Source: Neobacillus muris (GTDB lineage: Bacteria; Bacillota; Bacilli; Bacillales; Cytobacillaceae). From it: DNA of 32,472 nt. A program made the translations under genes and the position numbers. Positions 16,288 to 23,851 of this stretch are shown piece after piece. The notes beneath the pieces are model-generated. The model saw only the letters and a list, made by a program, of their open reading frames with translations, had not been told where the DNA came from and did no database searches. The stretch lies in assembly GCF_943193175.1 (NCBI RefSeq), contig NZ_CALPDF010000051.1, forward strand, positions 1 to 32,472. Reading direction: 5' to 3'. Positions within the stretch are counted from its first letter, which is position 1. The number at the start of each line of letters is the position of its first letter.

Positions 16288-18267
16288 TCATCCTTCCGCT
16301 TTCAATTCCAAAATTAAATCACGAAGCTCGGCGGCACGTTCGAAGTTTAAATCTTTTGCCGCTGCTTTCATTTCTTTTTCCATATCGGCTATCAGCTTTT
16401 CCCGTTCTTTTTTGTTCAGCTTGCCAAAGGCTGCTGTTGGCTTGTACTCTTCCTGATCCTCGGCAGCATGTGTCGCCCGGATGGCTTCGCGAATATCTTT
16501 CTGAATCGTTTGGGGAGTAATCCCGTGCTTGCGATTGAATTCTTCCTGAATCTCGCGGCGGCGTTTCGTTTCGCTGATCGCCTTTTCCATGGAATCGGTG
16601 ATCCGGTCGGCATACATGATGACTTGGCCGTTGGCATTCCGGGCTGCCCGGCCGATTGTTTGGATCAGCGACCGTTCGGAACGGAGGAAGCCTTCTTTAT
16701 CGGCATCCAATATAGCGACCAACGATACTTCCGGGATATCCAAGCCTTCCCGCAGCAGGTTAATTCCAACAAGTACGTCATATTTGCCGAGACGGAGCTC
16801 GCGGATAATTTCAATCCGCTCCAGCGTTTTGACTTCGGAATGCAGATATTGGACTTTTATGCCAATTTCTTTCAAATAATCGGTTAAGTCCTCAGACATT
16901 TTCTTTGTCAGCGTCGTTACCAGCACCCGTTCATTGCGTTTGGTCCGCTCTTGAATCTCACCGATTAAATCATCAATTTGCCCTTCAATCGGCCGGACAT
17001 CGATCGTTGGATCGAGCAGGCCGGTCGGCCGGATGATTTGTTCGACCATTACCGGTGTATGTTCGATTTCAAATGGTCCAGGAGTGGCTGATACAAAAAT
17101 CGCATTGTGAATATGCTTTTCAAATTCGTCAAACATCAGCGGCCGGTTATCCATCGCAGACGGCAGCCGGAATCCATGATCCACCAGCACCTGTTTCCGG
17201 GCCCTGTCGCCATTGAACATTCCTCTCACTTGCGGCAGGGTGACATGAGACTCATCTATGACCAAGAGGAAGTCCTCCGGAAAGAAATCAAGCAGGGTAT
17301 AAGGAGTGGAGCCGGCCGGACGCAGTGTCAAGTGCCTGGAATAGTTCTCAATCCCTGAGCAGAATCCCATTTCCCTCATCATTTCTAAATCATATCGTGT
17401 CCTTTGTTCAAGACGCTGCGCCTCCAGCAGTTTTTCTTCCGCTCTTAGTTCGGCCAGCCGCTCTTCTAGTTCTTTTTCAATATTTTCTATTGCAATGCGC
17501 AGTTTTTCTTCCCTTGTAACGAAGTGGGATGCAGGAAAAATTGCGACATGGCCGCGTTCGCCGATAATTTCTCCAGTTAGTGCATCGACTTCGCGTATAC
17601 GGTCGATTTCATCGCCAAAAAATTCAACCCGGATACAGTGCTCATCCCGGGAAACTGGAAAAATCTCAACGACGTCACCACGAACACGGAACGTTCCCCG
17701 TTTAAAATCAATATCGTTACGTTCATATTGGATATCAACCAGTTTTCTAAGCAGCTGGTTCCGTTCCACTTCCATTCCGGTCCGGAGTGACAATACCATC
17801 TCGCGGTATTCTTCCGGTGAACCGAGACCGTAGATGCAGGACACACTGGCGATAACTATGACGTCTTTGCGTTCAAACAAGGCAGATGTGGCTGAGTGCC
17901 GCAGTTTATCGATTTCATCGTTGATGCTGGCGTCTTTTTCGATAAAGGTATCGGTTTGGGGAACATAGGCTTCCGGCTGATAGTAATCGTAATAACTGAC
18001 AAAATACTCTACAGCATTATTCGGGAAAAATTCTTTAAATTCACTGTAAAGCTGTCCAGCCAGGGTTTTATTATGGGCAATCACCAAGGTCGGTTTGTTA
18101 ACCTCTTTGATGACATTGGAAACCGTAAATGTTTTCCCTGTACCCGTTGCACCGAGCAGAGTTTGATAGCGTTTGTTTTGATGGATGCCTTCGACTAATT
18201 GACGAATGGCCTCAGGCTGATCCCCTTGAGGTGAGTATTTGGAAACTAACTCAAATTGATCTTTCAC
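16288..18267 (-). CDS. uvrB: Excinuclease ABC subunit B
   Basis: UvrB verifies damage and recruits UvrC. The 659-residue protein has Walker A GATGTGKT at 39-46, the beta-hairpin YYDYYQPEAYVP around residue 93-104, helicase motifs (DESHVTLPQ, QTIGRAARN) and a C-terminal UVR domain ending in NFERAAELRDLILELKAE. GGAGGG precedes the start. A DinR/LexA-like box and a promoter lie upstream, so SOS induction with uvrA is expected. Confidence 0.98.
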   Translation of the reverse strand: MKDQFELVSKYSPQGDQPEAIRQLVEGIHQNKRYQTLLGATGTGKTFTVSNVIKEVNKPTLVIAHNKTLAGQLYSEFKEFFPNNAVEYFVSYYDYYQPEAYVPQTDTFIEKDASINDEIDKLRHSATSALFERKDVIVIASVSCIYGLGSPEEYREMVLSLRTGMEVERNQLLRKLVDIQYERNDIDFKRGTFRVRGDVVEIFPVSRDEHCIRVEFFGDEIDRIREVDALTGEIIGERGHVAIFPASHFVTREEKLRIAIENIEKELEERLAELRAEEKLLEAQRLEQRTRYDLEMMREMGFCSGIENYSRHLTLRPAGSTPYTLLDFFPEDFLLVIDESHVTLPQVRGMFNGDRARKQVLVDHGFRLPSAMDNRPLMFDEFEKHIHNAIFVSATPGPFEIEHTPVMVEQIIRPTGLLDPTIDVRPIEGQIDDLIGEIQERTKRNERVLVTTLTKKMSEDLTDYLKEIGIKVQYLHSEVKTLERIEIIRELRLGKYDVLVGINLLREGLDIPEVSLVAILDADKEGFLRSERSLIQTIGRAARNANGQVIMYADRITDSMEKAISETKRRREIQEEFNRKHGITPQTIQKDIREAIRATHAAEDQEEYKPTAAFGKLNKKEREKLIADMEKEMKAAAKDLNFERAAELRDLILELKAEG

Positions 18268-18311
18268 AATTGTTCCCTCCCGTCCTCCGCATTCTAAAAT
18301 TCAATACTAAC

Positions 18312-18340
18312 ATTCTACCACATTCCACCAAAAACAAACC
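18312..18340 (-). promoter_or_regulatory. Candidate uvrB promoter with extended -10
   Basis: Minus strand TGG-TAGAAT gives an extended -10 (18320-18312), with a weak GGTTTG -35 at 17 bp. It lies between the SOS box and uvrB. Confidence 0.45.
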
Positions 18341-18349
18341 ACAAATATG

Positions 18350-18363
18350 CGAACTAATATTCG
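18350..18363. promoter_or_regulatory. DinR/LexA (SOS) box
   Basis: CGAACTAATATTCG matches the Bacillus pattern CGAAC-N4-GTTCG except for one base in the right arm. It lies about 10 bp upstream of the putative uvrB -35; uvrBA is SOS-regulated in B. subtilis. Confidence 0.65.
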
Positions 18364-18405
18364 TTTTTTTATCGTTATTTCCATTAAGTGGTATGCTATG
18401 TAAAC

Positions 18406-18430
18406 AAAAAAGCCTGCCCAAGCAGGCAGA
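18406..18430 (-). terminator. Terminator between csbA and uvrB
   Basis: Minus strand GCCTGC, loop TTGG, GCAGGC, TTTTTTG: a perfect 6-bp GC-rich stem. It starts shortly after the csbA stop and makes uvrBA depend mainly on its own promoter. Confidence 0.9.
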
Positions 18431-18436
18431 CTCTGA

Positions 18437-18688
18437 TTATTCTTTTGTGCCGGCCGGTTTTGGCTTCATTTTTGCCGCAAGCCAGAAGCCCGCCGTTAAC
18501 GAGAAGGCATCAACAACGATTAGAGGAAAGGCATTTGTGTATCCTTTATAGACAGATGCCGCAATCAGGGCAACCGTTAAGACAAGTCCAATCAGGCGAT
18601 TATAGGTTACGCGTGAAAACAGCATGACCAATAGGCCTGGCAAAATAAGCGCCGACAAATATTTGATTACCATCTCCAAATGGTACAC
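18437..18688 (-). CDS. csbA: CsbA-like small membrane protein
   Basis: This small protein has two to three hydrophobic helices and the CsbA core LPGLLVMLFSRVTYNRLIGLVLTVALIAAS. In B. subtilis csbA is a sigma-B-controlled gene just upstream of uvrB, as here; its function is unknown. The start is uncertain: GTG 18688 has AAGG 10 nt upstream, TTG 18679 has GAGGTG 6 nt upstream, and ATG 18673 is 12 nt from the same site. The product is 78-83 residues. I see a sigma-A-like promoter rather than a sigma-B one. Confidence 0.85.
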   Translation of the reverse strand: MYHLEMVIKYLSALILPGLLVMLFSRVTYNRLIGLVLTVALIAASVYKGYTNAFPLIVVDAFSLTAGFWLAAKMKPKPAGTKE

Positions 18689-18713
18689 CTCATTTTAACC
18701 TTTTTGTAAATCA

Positions 18714-18742
18714 ATTCTAGAAACTTATCCATAAAATTGCAA
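18714..18742 (-). promoter_or_regulatory. Candidate sigma-A promoter of csbA
   Basis: Minus strand TTGCAA, 17 bp, TAGAAT. I did not find the sigma-B pattern GTTTAA...GGGTAT expected from B. subtilis. Confidence 0.5.
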
Positions 18743-18833
18743 CAAAAATGTTCTCATTGACGGCGCCTAAGTCCTTCTACATTAAGCGATGAAGTGACGG
18801 ATATAGACTAATAGAGACAAATGCGTAAGCTTA

Positions 18834-18867
18834 AAAAGGTGCCCCCATTGGAATGGGGGCACCTTTT
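18834..18867 (-). terminator. Strong terminator of the DoxX gene
   Basis: AAAAGGTGCCCCCATT, loop GG, AATGGGGGCACCTTTT is a perfect 16-bp stem with A/T tracts on both sides. It lies 12 bp beyond the stop of the DoxX gene and could act in both directions. Confidence 0.93.
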
Positions 18868-18879
18868 AAATTAGATTAT

Positions 18880-19389
18880 CTAAACTGTCTGGCCTGGACT
18901 AGCTTTTTGTTTAAATACTGTTTTGCGGATGAATGGAATTACCCAGCGGTCTAGGCCGTATCTTCCTGCATTGAAGCCGCTGAATGCGATAAAGAAACCT
19001 AAGAAAATATCTTGCGGGTTGGAAGAAACAGTGCCTGCAAGGAAGAATGAAAAGTTCATGACCAATCCAAAGAATGCTGCTGCTGTAGTTAAGCAGCCAA
19101 GGATTAAGCCTAAGCCAATTAAGAACTCGCCAATAGGGACGATTGTATTAAAGATATCAACATTTGGCAGAGCAAAATGTTTTAGGAATGAAACATACCA
19201 TCCGTATAAAACCTCGCCCTCAGAGCTTACTGGATTTGCAATCGCTCCTTTTAAAAAGCCTGAAGCATCAAAGCCTCCACCTGTTAATTTATGAAAACCT
19301 GCTGAAATAAATGTATAACCCAAGACTAAACGAAAAACTAATAAAATAGCTGATGAAATTTTACTGCCTCTTAACCAATTTACGAACAT
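18880..19389 (-). CDS. DoxX family membrane protein
   Basis: This 169-residue protein has four hydrophobic segments and the DoxX pattern LVFRLVLGYTFISAGFHKL, then VPIGEFLIGLGLILGCLTTAAAFFGLVMNFSFF. DoxX proteins are thought to take part in redox processes at the membrane; some associate with sulfur or oxidative-stress enzymes. The gene is monocistronic, with a GGAAGCGA-type ribosome site. A Rex/FNR-like dyad about 83 bp upstream of the start suggests redox or oxygen control. Confidence 0.85.
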   Translation of the reverse strand: MFVNWLRGSKISSAILLVFRLVLGYTFISAGFHKLTGGGFDASGFLKGAIANPVSSEGEVLYGWYVSFLKHFALPNVDIFNTIVPIGEFLIGLGLILGCLTTAAAFFGLVMNFSFFLAGTVSSNPQDIFLGFFIAFSGFNAGRYGLDRWVIPFIRKTVFKQKASPGQTV

Positions 19390-19471
19390 TGAAGGTCGCT
19401 TCCTTTCTAAAATAAGTACTGAATGATTTCACACATAAAATATAACGTAATTTAAGGTAAAAATGTTGGTA

Positions 19472-19489
19472 ATGTGAATTTGTTCACAT
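19472..19489. promoter_or_regulatory. Rex- or FNR-like palindrome upstream of the DoxX gene
   Basis: ATGTGAA-TTTG-TTCACAT is a perfect 7-bp-arm dyad. The inner part matches the Rex pattern TTGTGAA-N4-TTCACAA except for the outermost base of each arm, and also the FNR/CRP pattern TGTGA-N6-TCACA. It lies roughly 48 bp upstream of a possible start after a TATATT -10 (19444-19439). Confidence 0.55.
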
Positions 19490-19725
19490 AATGTTAAAAA
19501 TCATGTGGCGAAACTATGAACATAGAGGAAATATGCTGGATTGGACCAGGTTGAACCATGGAATTTGTTTTATAACGGGCATTTAGCCGTGGCTGGAACA
19601 ACAAACTTTTAAGGCCTCACAAAGTTACCATGCTCCATAGATTAGACAGTACAACGGAAAGTCCTCCGATTTATCCGTATAGTTTTATACCACTATCATA
19701 AAATAATCTCACAATCACACTATAT
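19490..19725. other. Intergenic stretch before the DUF3231 gene
   Basis: With the DoxX promoter region this fills about 350 bases between divergent genes. A weak TTATCC-17-TATCAT pair near 19670-19699 could be the plus-strand promoter. The short dyad CGGA, 6 nt, TCCG lies near 19656-19669. I see no gene here. Confidence 0.4.
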
Positions 19726-19739
19726 TGGAGGTATTTCCT

Positions 19740-20756
19740 TTGGGAATATTTAGGGATACAAAAACAAACTCGTTAACCGCTGCGGAAGTATCCGCACTTT
19801 GGCTTCAATACACGGGAGATAGTATGTCAATATGTGTATACAAATATTTTCTTAACATTGTTGAAAACAATGAGATTAAATCTATTTTAGAATTATCATT
19901 ACAGTTATCGGAGAGCCATATTACGAAAATCTCAGAATTCCTGAAAAACGCCAATTTCCAAATTCCAATAGGATTTACAGAGAGTGACGTGAATGTTAAT
20001 GCTCCTCGCCTGTTCTCTGATCAATTTCTGCTATTTTACTCGTATATTATGACCATACATGGGTTAACCGCCTATAGCTTAGCAATTACAAACTTCGAGC
20101 GGAGAGACTTACAAGATTATTTTTTTGAATGTACAGCTACCTCTAAGGATTTGTTTCAAAAGATCGTAGAATTGGCTAAGGGGCAGCAAAAATTCGCAAG
20201 TGTCCCCACAATTCCATCACCACAGGGGGCAAAGTTTATGGAAACAACAGGGATGATTTCTAATTTAGTTGGTGATAAAAGACCGCTAAATGGTTCGGAA
20301 ATCAGCACCCTTTTCTTTAATTCCACGAAAACTGGATTTATCAAGTCGCTAAGTTTAGCTTTTAGTCAGGTAGCGGAGTCGGAAGATGTTCGTGATTTTA
20401 TGATAAAAAACATGAAACTTGCAGGGAAGGATGCTGAAAGCTTTAATGATATATTAATCCAAGATAATTTACCAATACCCGATAAATGGGATGCCGAAAT
20501 TACTGATTCTACTGTGAGTCCTTTTTCTGACAAATTGATTATGTTCCACTCAGGTTTTTTAATAAATGCAGCACTTACATACTATGGCGCATCACTAGGT
20601 TCAAGCTTCAGATCAGACATACTTTTGAACTATAGTAAAGTTTTTACCCATGCGATGGAGGCTGGGGCATTATCCTACAGGATTATGGTGAAACATGGAT
20701 GGTTAGAAAAACAGCCTGAAGCGATCGACCGAAAAGCCTTGACACAAGACTCATAA
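19740..20756 (+). CDS. DUF3231 family protein, two tandem domains
   Basis: This 338-residue helical protein is made of two similar halves (about 1-160 and 165-325). Each opens with an L-x-x-x-E-I/V-S-x-L-W/F motif and has a middle region P-x-x-FSDxLxxF. This is the layout of DUF3231, a family common in spore-forming Bacillaceae and predicted to be ferritin-like helical bundles; function unknown. The start is TTG 19740, with GGAGG 8 nt upstream; an in-frame TTG at 19725 contains that ribosome site. The base composition looks more A+T-rich than the core genes, so it may be accessory. Confidence 0.85.
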   Translation: MGIFRDTKTNSLTAAEVSALWLQYTGDSMSICVYKYFLNIVENNEIKSILELSLQLSESHITKISEFLKNANFQIPIGFTESDVNVNAPRLFSDQFLLFYSYIMTIHGLTAYSLAITNFERRDLQDYFFECTATSKDLFQKIVELAKGQQKFASVPTIPSPQGAKFMETTGMISNLVGDKRPLNGSEISTLFFNSTKTGFIKSLSLAFSQVAESEDVRDFMIKNMKLAGKDAESFNDILIQDNLPIPDKWDAEITDSTVSPFSDKLIMFHSGFLINAALTYYGASLGSSFRSDILLNYSKVFTHAMEAGALSYRIMVKHGWLEKQPEAIDRKALTQDS

Positions 20757-20772
20757 AATGGAATGTTTCATC

Positions 20773-20821
20773 AAAGAGGCTGTCTATTAAGGGGTCAGAC
20801 CCCTTAATAGACAGCCTCTTT
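20773..20821. terminator. Perfect 23-bp inverted repeat between convergent genes
   Basis: AAAGAGGCTGTCTATTAAGG continues with GGT, then a 3-nt loop CAG, then the exact complement ending CAGCCTCTTT. It sits between the DUF3231 gene and the CBO0543-type gene and can end both transcripts. A 23-bp perfect stem is longer than most terminators here, so it may be a dispersed palindromic element. Confidence 0.85.
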
Positions 20822-20843
20822 CTTCTTGTATGATTGCAATAGA

Positions 20844-21299
20844 CTAATCTTTAGTTATTCCTTTTCGAATAAACCTGAAATGCCACCTCATAAAAAGACA
20901 TGCAAACAGGTAAAACAATGCTGAATACCATCCATTCCACCCTTTATAGTTCACATAACCTGTATATCGGGAAAATTGTTCATATAGAACTGAAAACACA
21001 ATCCAAAACACCATGTACGGAATAAATTTTCTTGTTTCACCCGGCATAAAATTCATATACAAAATCCCAAATAAAGCAGGTAATGTCAGTTCCACAAATA
21101 AATCTAACGGCTGCGGCCCCTGCCCATCCAATAAATCATACTGATCCAAAAGGAGTCCGAAGATTGTATCAGATAATAATGTGATGAATGATATAATGAT
21201 CCATGCCATGTATATTTCTTGTTTAGTTAACCTTTTAGGTGAGAACAATAGTACAAGCCCGGCTAATAAGTAGGATACCACTATAAAGACAATAAACAT
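20844..21299 (-). CDS. CBO0543-like four-helix membrane protein
   Basis: This 151-residue protein has about five hydrophobic segments and the motif PLDLFVELTLPALFGILYMNFMP followed by YEQFSRYTGYVNYKGW, typical of the CBO0543 family of uncharacterised Firmicutes membrane proteins. GGAG lies 6 nt before the ATG. It is monocistronic and convergent with the DUF3231 gene. No function is known. Confidence 0.75.
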   Translation of the reverse strand: MFIVFIVVSYLLAGLVLLFSPKRLTKQEIYMAWIIISFITLLSDTIFGLLLDQYDLLDGQGPQPLDLFVELTLPALFGILYMNFMPGETRKFIPYMVFWIVFSVLYEQFSRYTGYVNYKGWNGWYSALFYLFACLFMRWHFRFIRKGITKD

Positions 21300-21373
21300 T
21301 TTTATCTCCTATTTCATGGGAGTGTTAAACTTAATATCTCTCACACAATAATCATCTATTCCAGATGTGCAGT

Positions 21374-21400
21374 AAAAAAGGATGGCTGTGAAACCACCCT
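21374..21400 (-). terminator. Terminator of the metal-exporter operon
   Basis: Minus strand AGGGTGGT, loop TTCACA, GCCATCCT (8 pairs with two G-T), then TTTTTT. It follows the CDF gene stop by 16 bases. Confidence 0.8.
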
Positions 21401-21416
21401 GTATTCGTCAAAACGT

Positions 21417-22343
21417 TTATATCACATCAAATGGAGCCTGCGAACAGCGGTACTCACCCTTTTCAATTTGAATGGTACTATGTTCAACCCCAAACTGATC
21501 ATGCAGTTCCTTGTGTAATTTCTGCAGCAATTGATCGTTATCCGTTATATCTGTACGGATAAGATGAACAGTCAATGCCGGCTCAGTCGTACTCATTGCC
21601 CAAACATGCAAGTCATGTACTTCAATGACGGTTGGCAAATTTTTTAAATAATGATTGATTTTATCCATATCAATCCCCGCGGGAACAGCATCGAGAGATA
21701 AACTTAGCGACTCACGTAATAAGCTCCAAGTCCCAATGAAAATGACGATGGCAATTAATAAGCTGACGAGCGGATCAATCCATTCCCAGCCAGACCAAAT
21801 CATGATAAAACCAGAAATCACTACACCAAGTGAAACCAAGGCATCAGCCGCCATGTGCAGAAATGCCCCGCGAATATTTAAATCATTTTTTCTTCCAGAC
21901 ATAAACAAAAGTGCGGTAACCGTGTTAATCACAATACCAATTAAAGCAACGACTATCACCGTTTTTCCGGCAACAGGAGCAGATGTGGAAAACCTTTGAA
22001 TGGCTTCCCAAGCGATGGCTCCAATGGCAACAAGCAAAAACACTGCATTAAAAAGTGCCGCAAGAATGGAACTCTTTTTGTAGCCATACGTTAATTTGGT
22101 TGTCGGTGCTTTTTTTCCTAACCAAACGGCGATCCATGCGATGACAAGTCCTAAAACATCACTAAGGTTATGACCTGCATCCGCAAGTAATGCTAAAGAA
22201 TCGCCAAGAATTCCATATGCCACTTCTACAATAATAAAAATGACATTTAAGGTTATACCAAAACCAAACGCCTTCCCGTAATTTGATGGTTGATGATCGT
22301 GATGGTGTCCATGGTGATGTCCGTGTTGATGATGATGTCCCAA
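21417..22343 (-). CDS. czcD: Cation diffusion facilitator metal exporter (CzcD/ZitB type)
   Basis: This is a six-helix Zn/Cd/Co:proton antiporter with a cytoplasmic C-terminal domain. Metal-site motifs are ADAGHNLSD in helix 2 and HMAADALVSLG in helix 5. The N terminus is a His cluster (GHHHQHGHHHGHHHDH). I prefer TTG 22343, with GGGGGG 6 nt upstream, giving MGHHHQHG and 308 residues; ATG 22382 has only a weak AAAGAGA site and would add 13 residues. It follows the CadC-like regulator gene, so export is probably induced by metal. Which metal is exported cannot be read from the sequence. Confidence 0.93.
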   Translation of the reverse strand: MGHHHQHGHHHGHHHDHQPSNYGKAFGFGITLNVIFIIVEVAYGILGDSLALLADAGHNLSDVLGLVIAWIAVWLGKKAPTTKLTYGYKKSSILAALFNAVFLLVAIGAIAWEAIQRFSTSAPVAGKTVIVVALIGIVINTVTALLFMSGRKNDLNIRGAFLHMAADALVSLGVVISGFIMIWSGWEWIDPLVSLLIAIVIFIGTWSLLRESLSLSLDAVPAGIDMDKINHYLKNLPTVIEVHDLHVWAMSTTEPALTVHLIRTDITDNDQLLQKLHKELHDQFGVEHSTIQIEKGEYRCSQAPFDVI

Positions 22344-22454
22344 CTTTATCCCCCCCAAAAGCCCATGTGTTGATTGAGCCATTCTCTTTTTAAACTAACC
22401 TTCCCTTAAATCGATATTACTTCGCATAAATATCCATCCCCTCCATACATAGGG

Positions 22455-22826
22455 TTACCCTCTGCTTGCCAATTCCTCCTGATGGGCAAATGCGATGCGG
22501 ATTAATTGTTTTACATGATCGTCATCAAGGGAATAATAAACAAGCTTGCCTTCTTTTCTATATTTGGCGAGTCCAAGACTTTTTAAATGCCGCAGATGAT
22601 GGGAAGCCGTTGCTGTTGTTGCTCCAATAATTTGTGCCACATCACATACGCAGAGTTCCTTTTCAAGGGTCAATGCATAGGCGGCTTTCATTCTTGTCTC
22701 ATCCGATAATGCCTTAAAAAGCTTCGTGACTTCCACAATATGGTGGCTTTGGTCAATCTGCTGTTTAAGGAGTGAAGTTTTTTCACTGCTCTCGCAGACT
22801 GCCTCGCATACGTCACGCTCGTTCAT
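22455..22826 (-). CDS. CadC-like ArsR/SmtB metal-sensing repressor
   Basis: This 123-residue winged-helix repressor has both metal sites of the staphylococcal CadC group. The cysteine site is Cys7 and Cys11 (DVCEAVCE) plus Cys59 and Cys61 (ELCVCD); the alpha-5 site is Asp102, His104, His115 and Glu118 (DDHVKQLIRIAFAHQEE). The recognition helix is TASHHLRHL. ATG 22826 is chosen (GGGTG 5 nt upstream, CadC-like N terminus); the frame to TTG 22874 crosses the operator. Cd/Pb/Zn derepression is expected. In B. subtilis czcD is controlled by CzrA, which lacks this cysteine site. Confidence 0.88.
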   Translation of the reverse strand: MNERDVCEAVCESSEKTSLLKQQIDQSHHIVEVTKLFKALSDETRMKAAYALTLEKELCVCDVAQIIGATTATASHHLRHLKSLGLAKYRKEGKLVYYSLDDDHVKQLIRIAFAHQEELASRG

Positions 22827-22843
22827 AGGTTCACCCACTTCAT

Positions 22844-22859
22844 TCAAATGTTCGTTTGA
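22844..22859. promoter_or_regulatory. CadC-type operator O1
   Basis: TCAAA-TGTTCG-TTTGA dyad just downstream of the -10 of the repressor gene. Its context on the minus strand, TATACTCAAA...TTTGAATGAAG, closely resembles the staphylococcal cad operator. Confidence 0.75.
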
Positions 22860-22863
22860 GTAT

Positions 22864-22893
22864 ATGATATTCAAATAAACATTTGAATGTCAA
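22864..22893 (-). promoter_or_regulatory. Promoter of the CadC-like gene and czcD
   Basis: Minus strand TTGACA (perfect -35), 18 bp, TATCAT. Operator O2 fills the spacer and O1 covers the likely start site, so repressor binding would exclude RNA polymerase. Confidence 0.75.
22869..22888. promoter_or_regulatory. CadC-type operator O2
   Basis: ATTCAAA-TAAACA-TTTGAAT, perfect 7-bp arms, centred 27 bp from O1. It also lies 23 bp before the divergent DUF2071 gene and could affect that gene too. Confidence 0.7.
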
Positions 22894-22911
22894 TCATTTT
22901 GAAAGGAATTT

Positions 22912-23604
22912 TTGCATAAAATGAATCAATGGATTATGACCCAAACATGGGAAGATATACTTTTTTGCCATTGGGAGGCAGAACCGGATACGATTCAGCC
23001 ATTGCTTCCTCCCAAACTTGAATTGGATTTGTTTCAAAAGAAGGCATGGATCACCATTCTCCCCTTCCGAGTCCGCCATCAGCGATTTCACTGGATGCCG
23101 GAAATTCCTCTGCTGAATTCTTATTTAGAGTTAAATGTCAGAACTTATGTGAAATACGGTGGAGTTAGCGGGGTATATTTTTTTGAACTGGATGCGAACC
23201 ACTTGCCTTCAGTGTTAGGGGCAAAAACGTTATCCCTGCCGTATCGGCTCGCCAAAATGGACATGCTTCAGAAAAATAGCGAGATTATTTTTAATAGCAA
23301 GCAGCAATTTGGAAGCGGAGAATTTTCGGCCGCCTATCGGCCCAGTTTGGAAGCAGCTGTGCCAGTTGAGCCTAATAGTTTAAGCTTTTGGCTCCTCGAA
23401 CGCTATACTTTGTTTACTGATTTCGGCCGTCTGCTGCTGCGAGGAGAAATCCGCCATGAACACTGGGAGGTTAGCAGTGCGGAGGCTGCGATCAACAAAA
23501 TCGCGTTACCTTATTTGGATTTGCCCTCAGTGCCTTCACTAGTACATTATGCCAAGGTTAAACAGGCTTATATTTTGCCACTAAAGACGGTTGGAAAAGT
23601 ATAA
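22912..23604 (+). CDS. DUF2071 (YqjF-like) protein
   Basis: This 230-residue protein has the DUF2071 pattern: HWEAEPDTIQPLLPPKLELD, KAWITILPFRVR, NSYLELNVRTYVKYGGVSGVYFFELDA and LPYRLAKMD. The family is uncharacterised and may bind small ligands. The start is either TTG 22912 (AAAGG 5 nt upstream) or ATG 22921 (14 nt). It is divergent from the CadC-like gene, with the two metal operators in the gap, so metal-linked control is possible but unproven. Confidence 0.85.
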   Translation: MHKMNQWIMTQTWEDILFCHWEAEPDTIQPLLPPKLELDLFQKKAWITILPFRVRHQRFHWMPEIPLLNSYLELNVRTYVKYGGVSGVYFFELDANHLPSVLGAKTLSLPYRLAKMDMLQKNSEIIFNSKQQFGSGEFSAAYRPSLEAAVPVEPNSLSFWLLERYTLFTDFGRLLLRGEIRHEHWEVSSAEAAINKIALPYLDLPSVPSLVHYAKVKQAYILPLKTVGKV

Positions 23605-23763
23605 TTTGGCCATATAATCCCTTTGTAGCAAAGAAAACTCATTCCCCAGCCGGAAATTATGAAATATAAGAACGGGAGCATGAGGGAAATCCCAGCCTTT
23701 ATATACACCTTCTTCAAAAGAACCCCTTTTAAGATCCTGTTCCATATTTCTATTTAAAAGTAA

Positions 23764-23792
23764 AAACTCCTTCTATTTAACTGAAGGAGTTT
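23764..23792. terminator. Bidirectional terminator
   Basis: AAACTCCTTC, 9-nt loop, GAAGGAGTTT: a 10-bp perfect stem. It sits between the convergent DUF2071 gene and PF06541 gene. The 160 bases between the DUF2071 stop and this hairpin show nothing I can name. Confidence 0.85.
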
Positions 23793-23851
23793 CATGATTG
23801 TTTTTTAGCTGCCGGAAAAAAGCTTTAAGCCTAATCAGTTGCCAAGCCATT

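Noticed and set aside
18437..18742. Sigma-B promoter for csbA, expected from B. subtilis
   Set aside because: I could not find GTTTAA and GGGTAT at proper spacing; a sigma-A-like site fits better.
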